NCBI GenBank assembly: GCA_938743325.2
Contig: OW568861.1
Span: 744,001 to 808,000, forward strand
DNA length: 64,000 nt
Direction of reading: 5' to 3'
DNA from: Pycnococcus provasolii
Taxonomy: Eukaryota; Chlorophyta; Pseudoscourfieldiophyceae; Pseudoscourfieldiales; Pycnococcaceae
Shown here in pieces: positions 9,792 to 22,200 of this stretch. Made by a program: the position numbers and the translations under genes. Within the stretch, counting starts at the first letter, position 1. Each line of letters opens with the position of its first letter. A model generated the notes under the pieces. That model made no database searches. It saw only the letters and a list, made by a program, of their open reading frames with translations, and was not told the origin of the DNA.

Positions 9792-10280
9792 TGCATTTGT
9801 CGGCGGCGCGTGTGGCATATTTGGTCCAGCCCCCTTGAGTGCCGCTACGGATATGGCGACTCCAGCCTCGTCTGCCCTTGCTCTTGCTGCGAGTACCGCT
9901 GCTGTCTTTCTCTTCGCCGCCTCGATGGCACGGTCGGCTTTTTCTGCCTCTTCCATGAGTCTCTTGATCCGTGCAGCCGCCGCGGCCACTTCCTCCTCCT
10001 TTTGCTTTCTCGCGCTCTTCGCTCTCGCCAGCGAGGCTGCCGACGACGTTCCTGCGTGCCTAGGCACGACCGCCTTTGTTGGTTTCCCACTTCCCTTTGC
10101 ATTTTTATGATCCGTGTAGACATCCTTCATCAGCAAGGGTGCTGACTGAGCACTGGTGTTGTCCCTTAAGGTGGAAGATGCGCTTGCTAGTGATAAACCT
10201 GAAGTCCTTGCTAACGAGGACTTCTTCTTTCCATGAGCATGAGAGAGAACATCCATGCTTGATGAAGAGCCACCAAGCAT
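9030..10280 (-). CDS. Unrecognised Ala/Lys-rich, mostly disordered protein
   Basis: 416 residues, starting at ATG 10280 (MLGGSSSSMDVLSHAHGKKK). No family recognised. Residues ~85-135 form a likely coiled coil (RKQKEEEVAAAAARIKRLMEE followed by AEKADRAIEAAKRK). Then come a nine-residue poly-Thr run encoded by a GTC/GTT microsatellite (about 9764-9790), a long Ala/Thr/Lys-rich region like linker histones or cytoskeletal linkers, and a second helical block (EALRLLQERALLRSS ... MAALEKLMARYGG) followed by acidic DDDDNNNEND. The C-terminal FSFKLDLAAAIQDPE may be a conserved tail. It is convergent with the ketoacyl-CoA synthase, 139 bp from its stop. Confidence 0.6.
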
Positions 10281-10655
10281 AGTTAAGGTGGACCGAGCGA
10301 GCTTAAACTTAAAAAACTAAACTTGTACAGTAAACTAAAATGATGGCCCAAACGGGAACGGGAACAGGACCGGACGATGGATTTGAACCGAAATTTATGC
10401 CGCGGCCGCATCAAAGAAGAGGTTTCGCAGGTTTCGCAAGGGGCAGGTAAAACTTTACCTGAGCCATGCCTCCCTCCATGCCTCCCTCATGGGGGAGCCA
10501 CCGAAGCTCCTTCTGCTTGCCCCATCGCCATCGCATACTGTAGACGCATCGCATCAAAGCCCTCCCACAGTTGACAGTCCCACGGTAAAGTTTAATTTAG
10601 ACTACCCGGTAGTGGTAAACCTTGATCGTGGTCACGCTGAATTGTCCAGACAGTA
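10281..10655. other. Intergenic region, no gene seen
   Basis: 375 bp between the Ala/Lys-rich gene and the MITE-like element. It contains a CTACCCGGTAG word near 10602, which recurs at 46799-46836, and otherwise nothing recognisable. The TA at 10654-10655 abuts the element. Confidence 0.5.
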
Positions 10656-10944
10656 GAGTGTACTGGCAGAAGCGAAAAATCGGGATTTTTCGCTTATATA
10701 ACCAAAAAGCAAAAATATAAGAGAATCGGGATTTTCTTATATTAGCGAATCGCCAATATAAGAGAAACGTGTTTAAGCTTAAAATGAAGGGGGCCGGTAT
10801 TCGCCTCCGACCTATTACCCCGCCTTAATCGGTTTTATTCTGCCAGTACCATGCAAAAAGCAAGGCGATGTGCTAATTTTTTCGCTTATATAACCGTTTT
10901 CTACAAGCACAAAATATAACCACATCGCTTCTGCCAGTACACTC
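10656..10944. mobile_element. MITE-like non-autonomous DNA transposon with TA target duplication
   Basis: The ends are a perfect 19-bp terminal inverted repeat: GAGTGTACTGGCAGAAGCG at 10656-10674 and its exact reverse complement at 10926-10944. Both ends are flanked by TA (10654-10655 and 10945-10946), as in Tc1/mariner-type insertions. The 289-bp body has no coding capacity. It carries internal repeats: GCTTATATAACC twice, a self-complementary GCGAAAAATCGGGATTTTTCGC near 10672-10693, and an extra internal CTGCCAGTAC near 10840. Perfect ends suggest recent movement or strong selection on ends. The superfamily is inferred only from the TA duplication; no transposase is in this window. Confidence 0.8.
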
Positions 10945-10959
10945 TAGTGCCCCTGGAGG

Positions 10960-11038
10960 TCGAGCCAGGTGGTGGGCGAGCCAGGCGGTGGGCGAGCCAG
11001 GTGGTCGAGCCAGGTGGTGGGCGAGCCAGGTGGTCAAG
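10960..11038. repeat. GAGCCAGGTGGTGGGC minisatellite
   Basis: Five imperfect copies of a GAGCCAGGTGGT core, alternating 11- to 16-bp spacings, immediately follow the MITE-like element. The following 11050-11101 also holds two doublets (CACGAGTGTTC twice, GTTCCCGATGAGCAA twice). Confidence 0.75.
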
Positions 11039-11140
11039 CACCACCCAACCCACGAGTGTTCAACACGAGTGTTCCCGATGAGCAATGTTCCCGATGAGCA
11101 AAAAACAGGAGAACCCCTCTTGAGAACCCCTTGGGGTCTG

Positions 11141-11230
11141 AAACCCTAACCCCATAACCCTAACCTCCTCACCCTAACCTCCTCACCCTAACCCGAGCTC
11201 TGAGGTGACCCCCCTACCCTAAACCCTAAC
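11141..11230 (+). promoter_or_regulatory. Degenerate CCCTAA cluster upstream of the PPTase
   Basis: About six CCCTAA words in degenerate spacing, including two tandem copies of TAACCTCCTCACCC. It ends about 134 bp before the ATG at 11364. Placement resembles the perfect TTAGGG blocks near other start codons in this window. Confidence 0.5.
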
Positions 11231-11363
11231 ACACCCACCCTCGGGTCCAGGGGTGGTGTGTCCTGTGTCCTCCTCCCTCGTCCTTTTTTCCTCCCCCAAC
11301 GCCCATCCCTCCCCTGGTGGCCCGCATAGACTTATCATTTTGCGATCAGCACAGCAATTCAGC

Positions 11364-12887
11364 ATGTCCTCTCCTCTGTCTCCTTTGGGAGTGCGTGGTG
11401 GTCTTCATCGTGGGTCGTCGTTTTCAGGATTTCGCTCCATGGTGCCAGGCACGCTTCGGTGGACCGTCGACGTGTCGGCGTGGAACCCGCTTGGACTATT
11501 AGAAGGACCTGAGTGTTCATTTCTACTCTCCCTATTGGACGACGACGAACGGGCATCCGCAATCAGATACGTACAACCACCTGACCAGAAAAGGGCCATC
11601 ATAAGTCGGTTATTGGCAAAACGAGCGTCCAACGTATGCCTGGGCATAGAATTCTCCAATGTCGTCATCAGACGAACGAAGGGGAAAAAACCGTTCTGTG
11701 CGAACATGCACCGCGACATTCCCAGCGACGGGTCGCTCGACAACTTCAACTTCAACGCGAGCCACGAGGGGGACCTCGTCGTGCTCGCCGCGGAGGGGCG
11801 CGCGTGTGTGGTCGGCGTTGACTGCGCCGCGCCGCAGCAAATCAGGCAAATGCGAAGAAATACCAAGAGCTTCGAGGAGTTTGCGAAAAACTTCGACAAC
11901 GTGTTCACCGCCGAGGAGTGGTCCAAGGTGCACGGCGCCGGACCGCGCGACGACCAGAAGGAGGACAAGTTCAGGTTGCACTGGTCGTGCAAGGAGGCTT
12001 TCGTCAAGGCGCGTGGCGACGGACTTGGCTTCGACCTTGGCCGATGCTCGTTTCGGTGCGACGAAGTGCAGCTCGAAGACGGCGGTGCAGCTGACGAAGA
12101 CGACAGGTTCTTCCAGTGTAGACTGCTTGTCGACGGCGTGCAGCGCGATGACTGGATGCTCTTTTCGCACAGGCTGAAGGATGGACACTACTGCACAATA
12201 GCGCGCGGACCTCCGAGCGACATCATCGACGCTTGGGGAGAGTTCACGACAACGCTTCGGCGACTTCACTTTGATCAGGATGAGTGGCTTGAGGCGATCA
12301 CGGCACCCAGCCCGCCGTTCCAGGCAATCACAGTCGCCGACCTCGTGCCGAAGAACCTTCGGCAGATGTATGAGGAGGCTGGCGGGACCGAAAAGCCTAC
12401 AGGCATCGTGGATGTCGTGGAGGCTTGGCATCGCGCGCGGCGCAGTTCCAGCTACGACTTGGCATCGTGGGAAATGCAGTGCGAGGAAATGTTGTACGGG
12501 TCGCCAGCACCCGCTGACGAGGCGACAAGCGCACGCGATGAGGAGCTGACGGCTCGCCTGCACAACTTGGCGTTCGTGCTTGAGGAAGAAATCGAAGAAA
12601 CGGGCGACAGTCCTCCTGTGCTACCAGACAATGCATGTGAGACGTGGACGGAGGCATCGATTCGCGAATTCTACCGAACGCAAGGTGCATCCGGGCCGTC
12701 ATCGTCTAATACGAGTGCACGCCACGATGAGTTGACGGCTCGCCTGCGCAACTTGGCGTTCGTGCTTGAGGAAGAAATCGAAGAAACGGGCGACAGTCCT
12801 CCTGTGCTACCAGACAACGCATGTGAGACGTGGACGGAGGCATCGATTCGCGAATTCTACCGAACGCGAGGTGCCGGTGTTCCGTAG
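11364..12887 (+). CDS. 4'-phosphopantetheinyl transferase (Sfp/AASDHPPT type)
   Basis: 507 residues from ATG 11364; the frame extends 37 codons upstream only from a GTG. Core motifs of the Sfp/AASDHPPT family are present: FNFNASHEGDLVVLA, VVGVDCAAP with Mg-binding Asp153, and HWSCKEAFVKARGDGLGF with Trp207, Lys210 and Glu211. The enzyme moves phosphopantetheine from CoA to acyl-carrier domains (fatty-acid ACP, polyketide or lysine-pathway carriers). Position 155, usually acidic in bacterial Sfp, is Ala, as tolerated in eukaryotic members. The C-terminus is unusual: after the core, an acidic helical segment (LAFVLEEEIEETGDSPPVLP) is present twice through a 186-bp in-frame tandem duplication. 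That tail is not part of the known fold. A short Ser/Gly/Arg leader could be a transit peptide. Confidence 0.85.
   Translation: MSSPLSPLGVRGGLHRGSSFSGFRSMVPGTLRWTVDVSAWNPLGLLEGPECSFLLSLLDDDERASAIRYVQPPDQKRAIISRLLAKRASNVCLGIEFSNVVIRRTKGKKPFCANMHRDIPSDGSLDNFNFNASHEGDLVVLAAEGRACVVGVDCAAPQQIRQMRRNTKSFEEFAKNFDNVFTAEEWSKVHGAGPRDDQKEDKFRLHWSCKEAFVKARGDGLGFDLGRCSFRCDEVQLEDGGAADEDDRFFQCRLLVDGVQRDDWMLFSHRLKDGHYCTIARGPPSDIIDAWGEFTTTLRRLHFDQDEWLEAITAPSPPFQAITVADLVPKNLRQMYEEAGGTEKPTGIVDVVEAWHRARRSSSYDLASWEMQCEEMLYGSPAPADEATSARDEELTARLHNLAFVLEEEIEETGDSPPVLPDNACETWTEASIREFYRTQGASGPSSSNTSARHDELTARLRNLAFVLEEEIEETGDSPPVLPDNACETWTEASIREFYRTRGAGVP
12535..12880 (+). repeat. 186-bp in-frame tandem duplication in the PPTase 3' end
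   Basis: Two near-identical copies offset by exactly 186 bp (62 codons), for example GACGGCTCGCCTGC at 12548 and 12734. They differ at only a few bases, so the duplication is recent. Confidence 0.9.
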
Positions 12888-13210
12888 AACGCATTAGCAT
12901 CTTTCATCTTTCGCTTCTGAACAAGTTGAATGAAATGGAATTCTCTGTGTAATATAAACAAATCTGCTTTGCTAGACTACTAGTAATGGAATGTGCTTTA
13001 CTTAGTTCAACGGTTGTTCATTCACATTCATCATCCAGCCCATTTAATGGCGTCATTCCATTCACAGCGCGCTTTTACGTGGCGTTTTCTACTATGGCGC
13101 TTTTCGTTGGCGTCGTGACGATTGTGACATACATATACATGGGGAATGACAAACGTAGAAACGGCTTTAGTTGGTCAGTCAGTCTGTACAATACTTTACA
13201 ATACTTTATC
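12888..13210. other. Short convergent intergenic region
   Basis: 323 bp, AT-rich, between two convergent genes. A 111-codon frame (12986-13321) overlaps the end of the VPS13-like gene on the opposite strand and has one hydrophobic stretch, but lacks other support. Confidence 0.5.
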
Positions 13211-16200
13211 TCATTCATATATGTTGGCTTCCGCCAACTTCGACACTTCCTCCTCGTTCATCTTACTATCATCCACGAGTCTTACGCAAGCATCTCGTGC
13301 CTCCAGCAGTACAGCCTGTAAGCCACGGAGCACTTGCTCTGAGAAAACCTTACCATCCTGGTACCCTTTCATCAAAAATCCAATCGCATGTCCGAGTCGA
13401 GTTAAGTCGGTGGCTGCACTTGCGCTAGCCGCTTCCGCTGCAGCGGCACACATTGTCAACACAGCTGACACGTAGTGCGCCATGTCAGCAGGCGCGCCGG
13501 CTCGCAGGCCACGCTCGCACATATGCGCTGCAGCGTCAAATACGGAAGCAAGAGCTTGTGGATCAGCATTATCCGAAGTATTCGCATCCTCCAAATCTGC
13601 CGCCATGATTGCAACTGCCTCCCCCTCCTTTTCTTCCTCATCGGCGATGGCCGCTGCAGCCACATCAAGTCGTCGCCGCACGCTTTTGGCCTCGCCACCG
13701 AGACGAACAGAGCGGTGGCGAGATTTCTCGGCATCTCCACTTAAAATCGACGCATTTCCCTGCTCCAGGTACTCCTCCGTCTTCTCCTCCTCCGTCTTCA
13801 CGGCGTCGGCGCCAGCGTCGGCGCCAATCACATCACTCTCTTCCTCAGCAGAGTTTTCAGATGTGCCAGGCTTATCGGCGCTTTCCACCTGTGGCAGGAG
13901 AGTGAAGTCTTGCTTAAAGCTCATCAACTTCCTAACTTTGCCGTTATCCAGCAAATTGTCCGAATCGCCCTGCTTGTCACTTACACGACCTCCGAATCGC
14001 GCAATCATCTGTGCCGCGGCAGCATGAAGGAGCCGGTGCGCGTCACGCGCGTTGCAGCGAATCTGTCTATGCCAAGGCACCCTGACCCCGCCAAGTAATA
14101 TGGTGCGTGATGAATCGCCCGCGCGCACAACTCCCACACAAGCGCACATCCTCAGGTCAGGGACGCGCAGATGCATTTTTCCAACTTTCACGTTGCAGAG
14201 CAGATTTGTGGTCAAGGTCCTCTCGTTGCTGCTAACGAGTTGAGTATTCTTGTACTCGCTCGTCCAGATAACGCGGCGGTGAATGCTAAGCACGATAATT
14301 CGCTTGTCCGTGAAGAGAACTCCATTCACGCCTCGCGCCTGCCCAGTGGCGACGTATTCAAGTGGCGTGTCTCCCGCAAACTTTCCTGCACCTATTCGGA
14401 ACGCCAGCTCCGGCTTCCACGCCGCTACAATCGCGTCTGCGCTTGCTCCTGTCATGCCGCTTCGATTCGAGTAGCCTGAAGCCCTCGGCGGTGCAATGCG
14501 CTTGCGATGCTGGTCGCGTCGCCCAATGTCGTCACCGAGAGCCTGGATTCCCCCTCCAACAGATGAGGCTGTCTTCGCCGCAAATTCGAAGACGCCAGCA
14601 GCTGGCTTCATAGCCACACCCGCGATGCCGCTAATGAGTCCCTTCACGAAGCCTTTTAGGCCTTCGCGTTCGGCGCCGCGGATGGGATCGTACACAAGAC
14701 CAGTTACGCCCTGGATCAGGCCAAAACCAAGATCCTGTACACCGCGGAAGACCGATGCGTCGGCACTCGTCCGATTGGGCGCTTTTAGGTGCATGATGAA
14801 ATCGTCGTCCATGCTTAGAGCTGCCAAGCCCTTGCTCATGGATCCCGTCACCTTCGCTGCGGTATTAAAAACTCCGTACATCGAATTTCTCAAAAGGCTA
14901 ACGGTGCCTGAAGCCATGCCGCGCGCAAAATCCTCTGGCGACGACATGATGCCTCGAGCTGGATTCGCGAAGAAGTCTACCACACCCGTGCCCACTGAGG
15001 ATATGAGCGCCACCGGCGTGCCAAGAATATCCACCGTGCCCAAGATCTTGTAAAATTCGAATAAAATTGTCGATTTGACTGTTGTGAGAAGGCGCCGCTG
15101 GAGATCGCTGGTCATCTCGAAGAGATCTGCGTAATGTATCTCCGCAAGCCTCAGGGGCACGGCATTGACGTCCACAAGGTTTAACCCCATGACCGTGCTG
15201 AGGTGCCGCCGCTTACTCTCCGCACGTGGACTTCGAGTGAGTGTGAGATGCACCTGCAGCTCACGTACACAGAAGTCTCTGAAGTACAGCCAGCCAGCGC
15301 CTCTTGCTGCCGCCTCTCTGCTTTCCTTCCTGTCCAACGAGGTGATATCCAGGTGTGAATTGCGGAAGAAATCGCTTAGCACGAGACTAGGCTCCGTTGC
15401 CGCTGCCACGGCCGCCGCGTTGGCCGCCGCGATGCCGCTGGGACCGCCAAGCTCGTTTGCAACGGTTCGCCCGAACTCAACAGCGGTGAGGAGGAATTCC
15501 TCGTCCAGTTGCACGTCGATGGGCAAACAGTCAACAAGCAGCCTCTCAAAATGAGAGTTGCTCAACATCTGCACTTCGCAATAAAGAAGCGGCTTTGAGT
15601 GCTCGCCACGACTGTGTGCAGACTGGCTTGTCGACTCGCTCGCTGACGTACCAGCTCTGTCGTCTATGACGCCAGGTGTCAACGCTTCTTGAGATTCGAG
15701 ATACTTCTCGTGAATTCGCGTGAACGCATTGCTCTCCATGCCATGACAGATCGGGTCAAAGGAACATGTGTGAGCAAACGTGCTCGGACTTCGCAGAAGT
15801 GTGGCATCATCTACGTAGGCGTCAAGGTATTCGTGATCATTTTCGCCGAAGCCCTTGTATCCATAGAGACTGTCATCGTGCAGATGTGACACCGACATTC
15901 CAGTCGTCGAACGCCTGTTCTTGTCTCGCGATATGTCATACGAGCTGAGATCGTGGCGCGCAACCACAACGGGCTCTTGCGCACTTACCAGCTGGTTGTC
16001 AATCTGAGCTGACCCGAGCGCAAAGAAGAGTTGCTTCTTCGTCTTGTGCTCTCCAAGTGGAGAATTCTCCTGACGCGCGATCAAAGCCATGTCTTCGAGG
16101 AGAATGTGCATCCACTCGCGCTGTGTGCCAAGCTGCTGTCGCTCGAACAAGCTGATCCCGAACCCAGCGAAGCGTACTTGTGCCACCATCGCATTGGGGA

Positions 16201-19200
16201 CATCGACATCGCCACCTCCCAGCGCGACATCTGCATTCGTAATCCATTGAAGCCGTATGCGAAGCTCACCAACCTTACGCATGCGCCTTCGATCATTACT
16301 ATGCCTTGCAGGCCAACTGTCAGCTCTGCGCTGACTGCTGCCAGTCAGAGGCGATCCCCCACCGCTGCGAACGTCTTCAAAAATGGGAATCCATGCATAT
16401 ATCGGCTGGCCGCTCGTCAGCTCACGCAATCTAATACGCGATTTACCAAGCAAATGGTCTTTACCAACCTTGCGTGGCACGTACACGGCAATCTCGAGCG
16501 TGCCATTTGGATCCACCTTGTGGAGAACCTTATCCTCATTCCACACCGGATCACCTTGAAATCCTTGTACAACACCGGTGGCCTGCGTCTCCTCACGACC
16601 TTTGATTCCGAGGCGCACGTAGCACTCCACCGCTGCAGTGCTGGCATCAGCTCGAGCATCGACCGATCCTCGGGCCTCATGCGGTGCATCCGGGGTGACG
16701 GAAGGGTTTACTTCGCTGGCGTCCGGCAGTGAGCTGGCAGCGCGGCGTGTGCCTGACGGCATATGGGCAAAGTTCGAGACCAAGGTAGAACCCATCTTAT
16801 TGATTCCCAGAATAGCACGACTTAGTATGCCGTCGGGCTGGTGGCTTGGACCGATCAGGCCTCGCGCCGCAATCACACGGACCAGCACCTGGCCATTACG
16901 GCGTTTCGTCAAATTGTGGTCCCACACACCCCCGTTTAGCCCGGCATGATTTGAGCTATTGTCCGTGCGATTTACGAAGGAAGTATTCAGAACAAGTTCG
17001 TTTCTGCGCTCGTCGATTAGAAAGGGATTGCGAATTGCATGGTCACATCGATCGTCCGTGAGCTGCGCAATACGCTCGCGCTTCTCTTCTAGCGCACGCC
17101 TCTTGAGACGTAAAATAATCTTGTTTTGTTCCACAGGGTTGACGTTCCAGCTCAACGCGACATAAACGGACCCTTGCACTCGATCCTTAGCTGTGCGGCG
17201 AGAAAGCTGGTATTTGACTGGCAAGACTACCTTGTCCGGACGGGTATCGACGTCATTCAGGAAGATGTCCACCTCACCGAGGAACTCATCGTTGGTGAAA
17301 GGGCCGATTCTGCGATCCTTTGCGTAGAGGCTGACAACCAGCACATCATCACTGTGCACACTCGTGAACATCATCTCTCGCTTAAACGTAGGCGAGGCAC
17401 TCCGACGAATTACGGGCGTTCGCATCGTTCGCTCAACCCCCGGCTGCTTGTTGTCGTCGTGAGCATCCTCATCACTGCTCAAGATCGTGAGAATAGCGTA
17501 GGTGTCACACCTGGCGGATCGCTCCTTAGGCACAACATCTTCTCCGCGATCTAAGAAAACAATCAATTCGCCACCCTCCACAGCACCTGCCACAGAAGCA
17601 TTCGTGTCGTCTTCCGTGGTTGCTTTCGATGTCATCTCATCCTCATCGATTGGTTCGGTTGCGCCTGCGCTAGTTTGACTATCGTCTCTTGCGCTTAAAG
17701 TAGCAGCACGCATTGTGGCCGATCTCCGTTCGTTGTAGCTGCTCGCACGCCCGAATCTACTTCTCGTTGGCGTGGCGGCCGTTTCAGGCACCAATTGCTG
17801 CTCTTTCGTCTCTGGTGGCATGGATTTGGATGCCTTCATACTCTTCTTTGGGTTGAAAAGCGCGATGCCGAATCGTCGATTTTTTCTTGAATGGCTTTTT
17901 GCAAGCTGTGCTGCTCGAAATGACGGCGTTTTATTTGCGCCTTGTTCCGGGCTGTCATCGTCGCTTTCTTCGGAGTCAGCTGAATCTGTGCCTTTGTAAG
18001 AAATTGACCTCTTCCAGACCTGCGGTGTGAAAGTGAACTGATTGCGACTCTCCGTCTTGTCAACTTTGTCGCCGGCATTTGATCTTGTCGCTCCGATTGG
18101 TCGCGGAGATGGGACTGATGCTGTTCCGATCATGCTGTCTTGAAGCAGGGATCGCAGCTCGTCGTCCACAATTTGAAGTTGTCCCTCCACCCTGGCAATG
18201 GTTTTTGCCAACTTCTCCTCTTTCTCCTTCTCTGTTTCAAGGCGTGACTCATGCGTATCACTGAATCTCACGACGCGAGTTGACCCCTCTGCGGTGATGG
18301 TCATGTAGATAAGCTTACGACTACTGGAAGCGTCGTTTCGGTTATTCGCCGCAAAGAAAACGCTCTTCAGCCTCTGATACGTTGGCGTCTCAGTAGGACT
18401 TTCTCCACCCCCCGCCTCTTGAGTCGGCTCAACGGAGCGAGTCGAATCAGAAGTATGCGTGCTAGTGTGCACCACAATGCACTGAGTCTGATCGAAGGTG
18501 ATATTGTCGAGGACAAAGTCGCGCGGACCCAGAGAACCATCGGCAACGACGCGAAGCTTTTTCGTTCCAACGGACGGTTCGTCCCATGCGTAGTCTCTGC
18601 TCTCTCCCGGCGCCACCGAATCGTAAGCGCGAATATTTGTGAAATGCTCGGCAGAATCAGTTGCGGACTCTGCTTCAGTATCGCTTGGCAAAGGACCGCC
18701 ACGACCTGCCGCGCGCATGAATGCACGGCGAAAATCTTGCACAGCCGCCTCACGTTGCCAGTACACGAGTCGAACAGAGCTGTCGTTCACAATTTGGTAC
18801 GGCGGACACGTCGATCCATTAAGTATGGTCACCATCAAAGTTGTCTCCATGAGGCTCACGTCGACGATGAGTATCAGCTGTTGAGGCGTGCGACTCCTAT
18901 ACGTTTCGCCTTCCTCGCTGCTCATGATGCGCATACCGTATCTACCTTCCTTGTCGAGGCGAATACGGCCGCTCCATTTCCAGGTTCCAACAGCATCGTC
19001 AAGAGGACGCATCTGCAATTCCATTGGCTTTCTTGCATCATCCCAGTGATATGGCAAAACGGAATCAAGAGGAAGGCGGTGATTAAAGCCTACATCTGCA
19101 CCGCGCTGCCGTACCTCGAGCTCGATAGAAGAGCTGTTCCTGAGCACGATGCGATTCGAAACAATGATCACCTTTGTGAGATTGAAGGGCTCGGGTGCAT

Positions 19201-22200
19201 GGATGATCTGCACTCCAAAGTCGTGCCGCTGCTTTCGTCTCCAGTTACGCTTTCCAGCTCCGCCTTGAATTGTAGCTACGTTCGAAATCTGGCCGGATCG
19301 CCGCTTGCGACCATCGCTTAATAATCGCGACGAGCGTGGGGTCTCATTCACGGACTGCCCATCGCTGCGACCAGAAAGTCGCTGCGAGAATGCTTTTGCG
19401 ACAGAGACGGCTGACTTGACTGCAACGCGCACTCGCAGTCCCACAGAGTCGAACGAAACGCGCCTGCTCCAGGTCTTCCCATCAACGCTAAGCTTATTAT
19501 ACCCGGCGTAGCTCGAGCCCGAGTATATAGTTGGCGTATACCTGCCACGATCAAGGGAGGGGGGACTATGCTCTTCGGCGACTTCGCCTGAATCTTGGCG
19601 GTCGAGTCCAGGCGATGCAGCTCTCGCATTATAAGAAGGAAGAAATGCGCGTGCACTCCCGAATGCATCACGTACATGCAGGTTAGCACATGTGTTGTTG
19701 ATGATCCAGTACGGCGCCCACAAGCTTAGAGTGCGAAATGGCGGGCAACTGTCTGTATTTTCCGCACTCCGCGTCTCAAAGCGCACGCGAAGATTAGAGC
19801 TCCTGTTTGTTCCCGAAGCATCCTTTAAGCGCACCTCGGAACTGACTCGCAGCCCGGGTAAGTCGCTCAAAAGCGTTCGAGTCTTTCGCGCAAACCCATA
19901 CGTCATTCCTCGCGAATCTCTGTTGATCGGATGGTACACCTCTACATCTTTAGTACTTTGCCAGCTGCCAAGTTTGAGTTTCAGATTGATTGCCTTCTCC
20001 ATGTTAAACTCGTGCGACTCGGCACTCTGGCCGGCTTCGAGAAAGTAATTCTGCGAAATGTCACCCGAATGTAGGGTTATACTTACCGGAACAGGAAGGA
20101 GATTCATCAGTGCCATTGGTGGGCACAACTCCAGCTGGTAAATGTCAACGACCGGGCCATCGTCTAGGTCGTTTTCCATGGAACCCACGGCACCCGAAGT
20201 GTGCTCGGGAACGGACTCCTTTTTGACACGAAGAAAAAAGTTCAGGTCGTCCACATGGCTCAGTATTGCTGGACAGCTTATAATCCCCTCTTGCGAAGTC
20301 AACTTTCTCGGATTGAGGTCAATCACATCCTTTTCGGCCATCTTGTAGCCATCCGCGTGAACGTATAATCTACATCCTTTCTTGATACCCAGCGGCATTG
20401 GACAGACATCTCCAGGTTCGAACGGACCAAGAGTGAGTGTGTTTACGCCACCACTGCTAATGCTCCCTCTTCTCCCCCATTTCACACGTGCAGCCTCGCC
20501 ATCGTATGGTTCAGCTATCATCGATGATTGTCTTCGAGTGTTCAACAAGCTCTTCGTAGTGTTGCCGCTCACCTGACCGTGCCCCACATCACCCGGCAGA
20601 CGCATAATTAGATTCACGTCCGGGGATAATTCTGTGACACCTAGTGGCAGTGCATAGTCCAGCCGCACACGGGATGTGACCGTCAAGACTTTCTGGCGGC
20701 CATTGAGTTCAACCTCAAAAAGCACGGGAAACAGTCTATTCGAAATGGGTGAATTCGTGAGTGCGCCACGGTGCGAATATTCACTATTCGCGTAATGAAT
20801 CCATGCAGCGCATCGGCCAACTTTGTCAACTTGTACCCCATGGAGTGGTGCCCAGTCAGGATGATCGAAGGCGATACTGATGACCCGATGTTTCAAAGGC
20901 TTTTCCACATTAGGGTCCAACGTCTGCTGAGCTCCAGAGTTAGAGCTAGAGGATTGTGCCTTGCGCAGCTCTCCGATTGAAGAGTGCTTCATGTCAAGTG
21001 ATTCAGATGTCGGGATATCCTCAGGGGTTGTATACGGAGAGAAGAAGAGACGAATTCCAGTCTTATTTCGGATGCGATATAGCATCGTATGCTCGGAAGC
21101 TGCCGACGTTGAGCCGTGCCTTCTCTGCCTTGTGATTTCATCATTCAGAAGCGCATAACTGTCGGGAACACGCGTCACGCGCCTCTCTAACTTCGGTTCC
21201 TTTAAAGTTTTCTCAGATGTGATCATAGCGGGAAGGTAATACTGGCTAGAGGTGTCTTCAACGAGTCTCTCGAGCTCATCTGATTTTTCTCGCCACTGCC
21301 GGAGGAAGGCTTGGATGTCCTTGTACGCCTCAATTTGCGAGGGTCCAAACGACGCTTTCATCCGTTGCTTCGATAGTACATTCACATTCGCGGAAGATCC
21401 GAGCTTCACAAACTCTGCCTCAACTGGCCATTCTTCCACAGTGACATCCATCATATCATTGCTGGAATCAAGACAGTCAGCACCAAGCCGCGCTCTCACG
21501 CTAAGTTGTATTTGCATGTCAGGAGCTTCGCGCACGTCTTCGGAGGCTGTGCCTGTACCCCTCGAGAGAGTCGATGACTCGCCCGATGATGCGCCTGGAA
21601 GAGAATCGTTGCTGTCACTTCGCACCGGGTCTCTCAGTGTGGAACCGTCTTCATTCACCATCGGCTGCAAGTTCACGCTGTCGGCGCGTTGCGCTCTTGT
21701 TGCTGGAATTGAGCCGAAAGTTTCTTGCACAAGCGCGAGCTCGATATCATGGAGATAAGCGCGGAAGATGTCCAAACGAAATCCGTGTTCGCCGATTTTC
21801 TGCGATGGGGTCCGCAACGAACCGTAATCATTTGAGTGTATCGTCGCCTTGATTGGCGAATTAAAGGAACGCGCGAAACGAAGGGAATTCTTTGTATCCG
21901 CTTTCCTTTCATAGTCATCGTTAATGAGCGTGACGTGCACACCTTGCGCATTAAACTTCACATTTGTCACGCTTTTACGAGACGGCGAAGTATTCTCGTC
22001 AACTGCCGTTGGGGAATTGATTTTCTCGACCCCATCTTCGAGCTCTTCGCCATCGCCAGTATGTGATGCTGGCGTAACCGCACGCTTAATCACGTGCACA
22101 GCCTTCAGCATCGTACTAAGCGTATTGTGTGATAGGTCGATGTACAAATGGCCGATGCGCACACTCGCGTCGACCATCTTGGCAGAGTTTTGATCCGATT

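Noticed and set aside
10379-10389. GGATTTGAACC, the complement of a tRNA B-box (minus strand)
   Set aside because: The flanking bases do not form a T-arm stem and no acceptor or anticodon arm pairs with it.
11610-12563. 317-codon frame antisense to the PPTase
   Set aside because: Shadow of the conserved sense frame.
12986-13321. 111-codon frame with one hydrophobic segment
   Set aside because: Overlaps the 3' coding end of the VPS13-like gene antisense; no other evidence.
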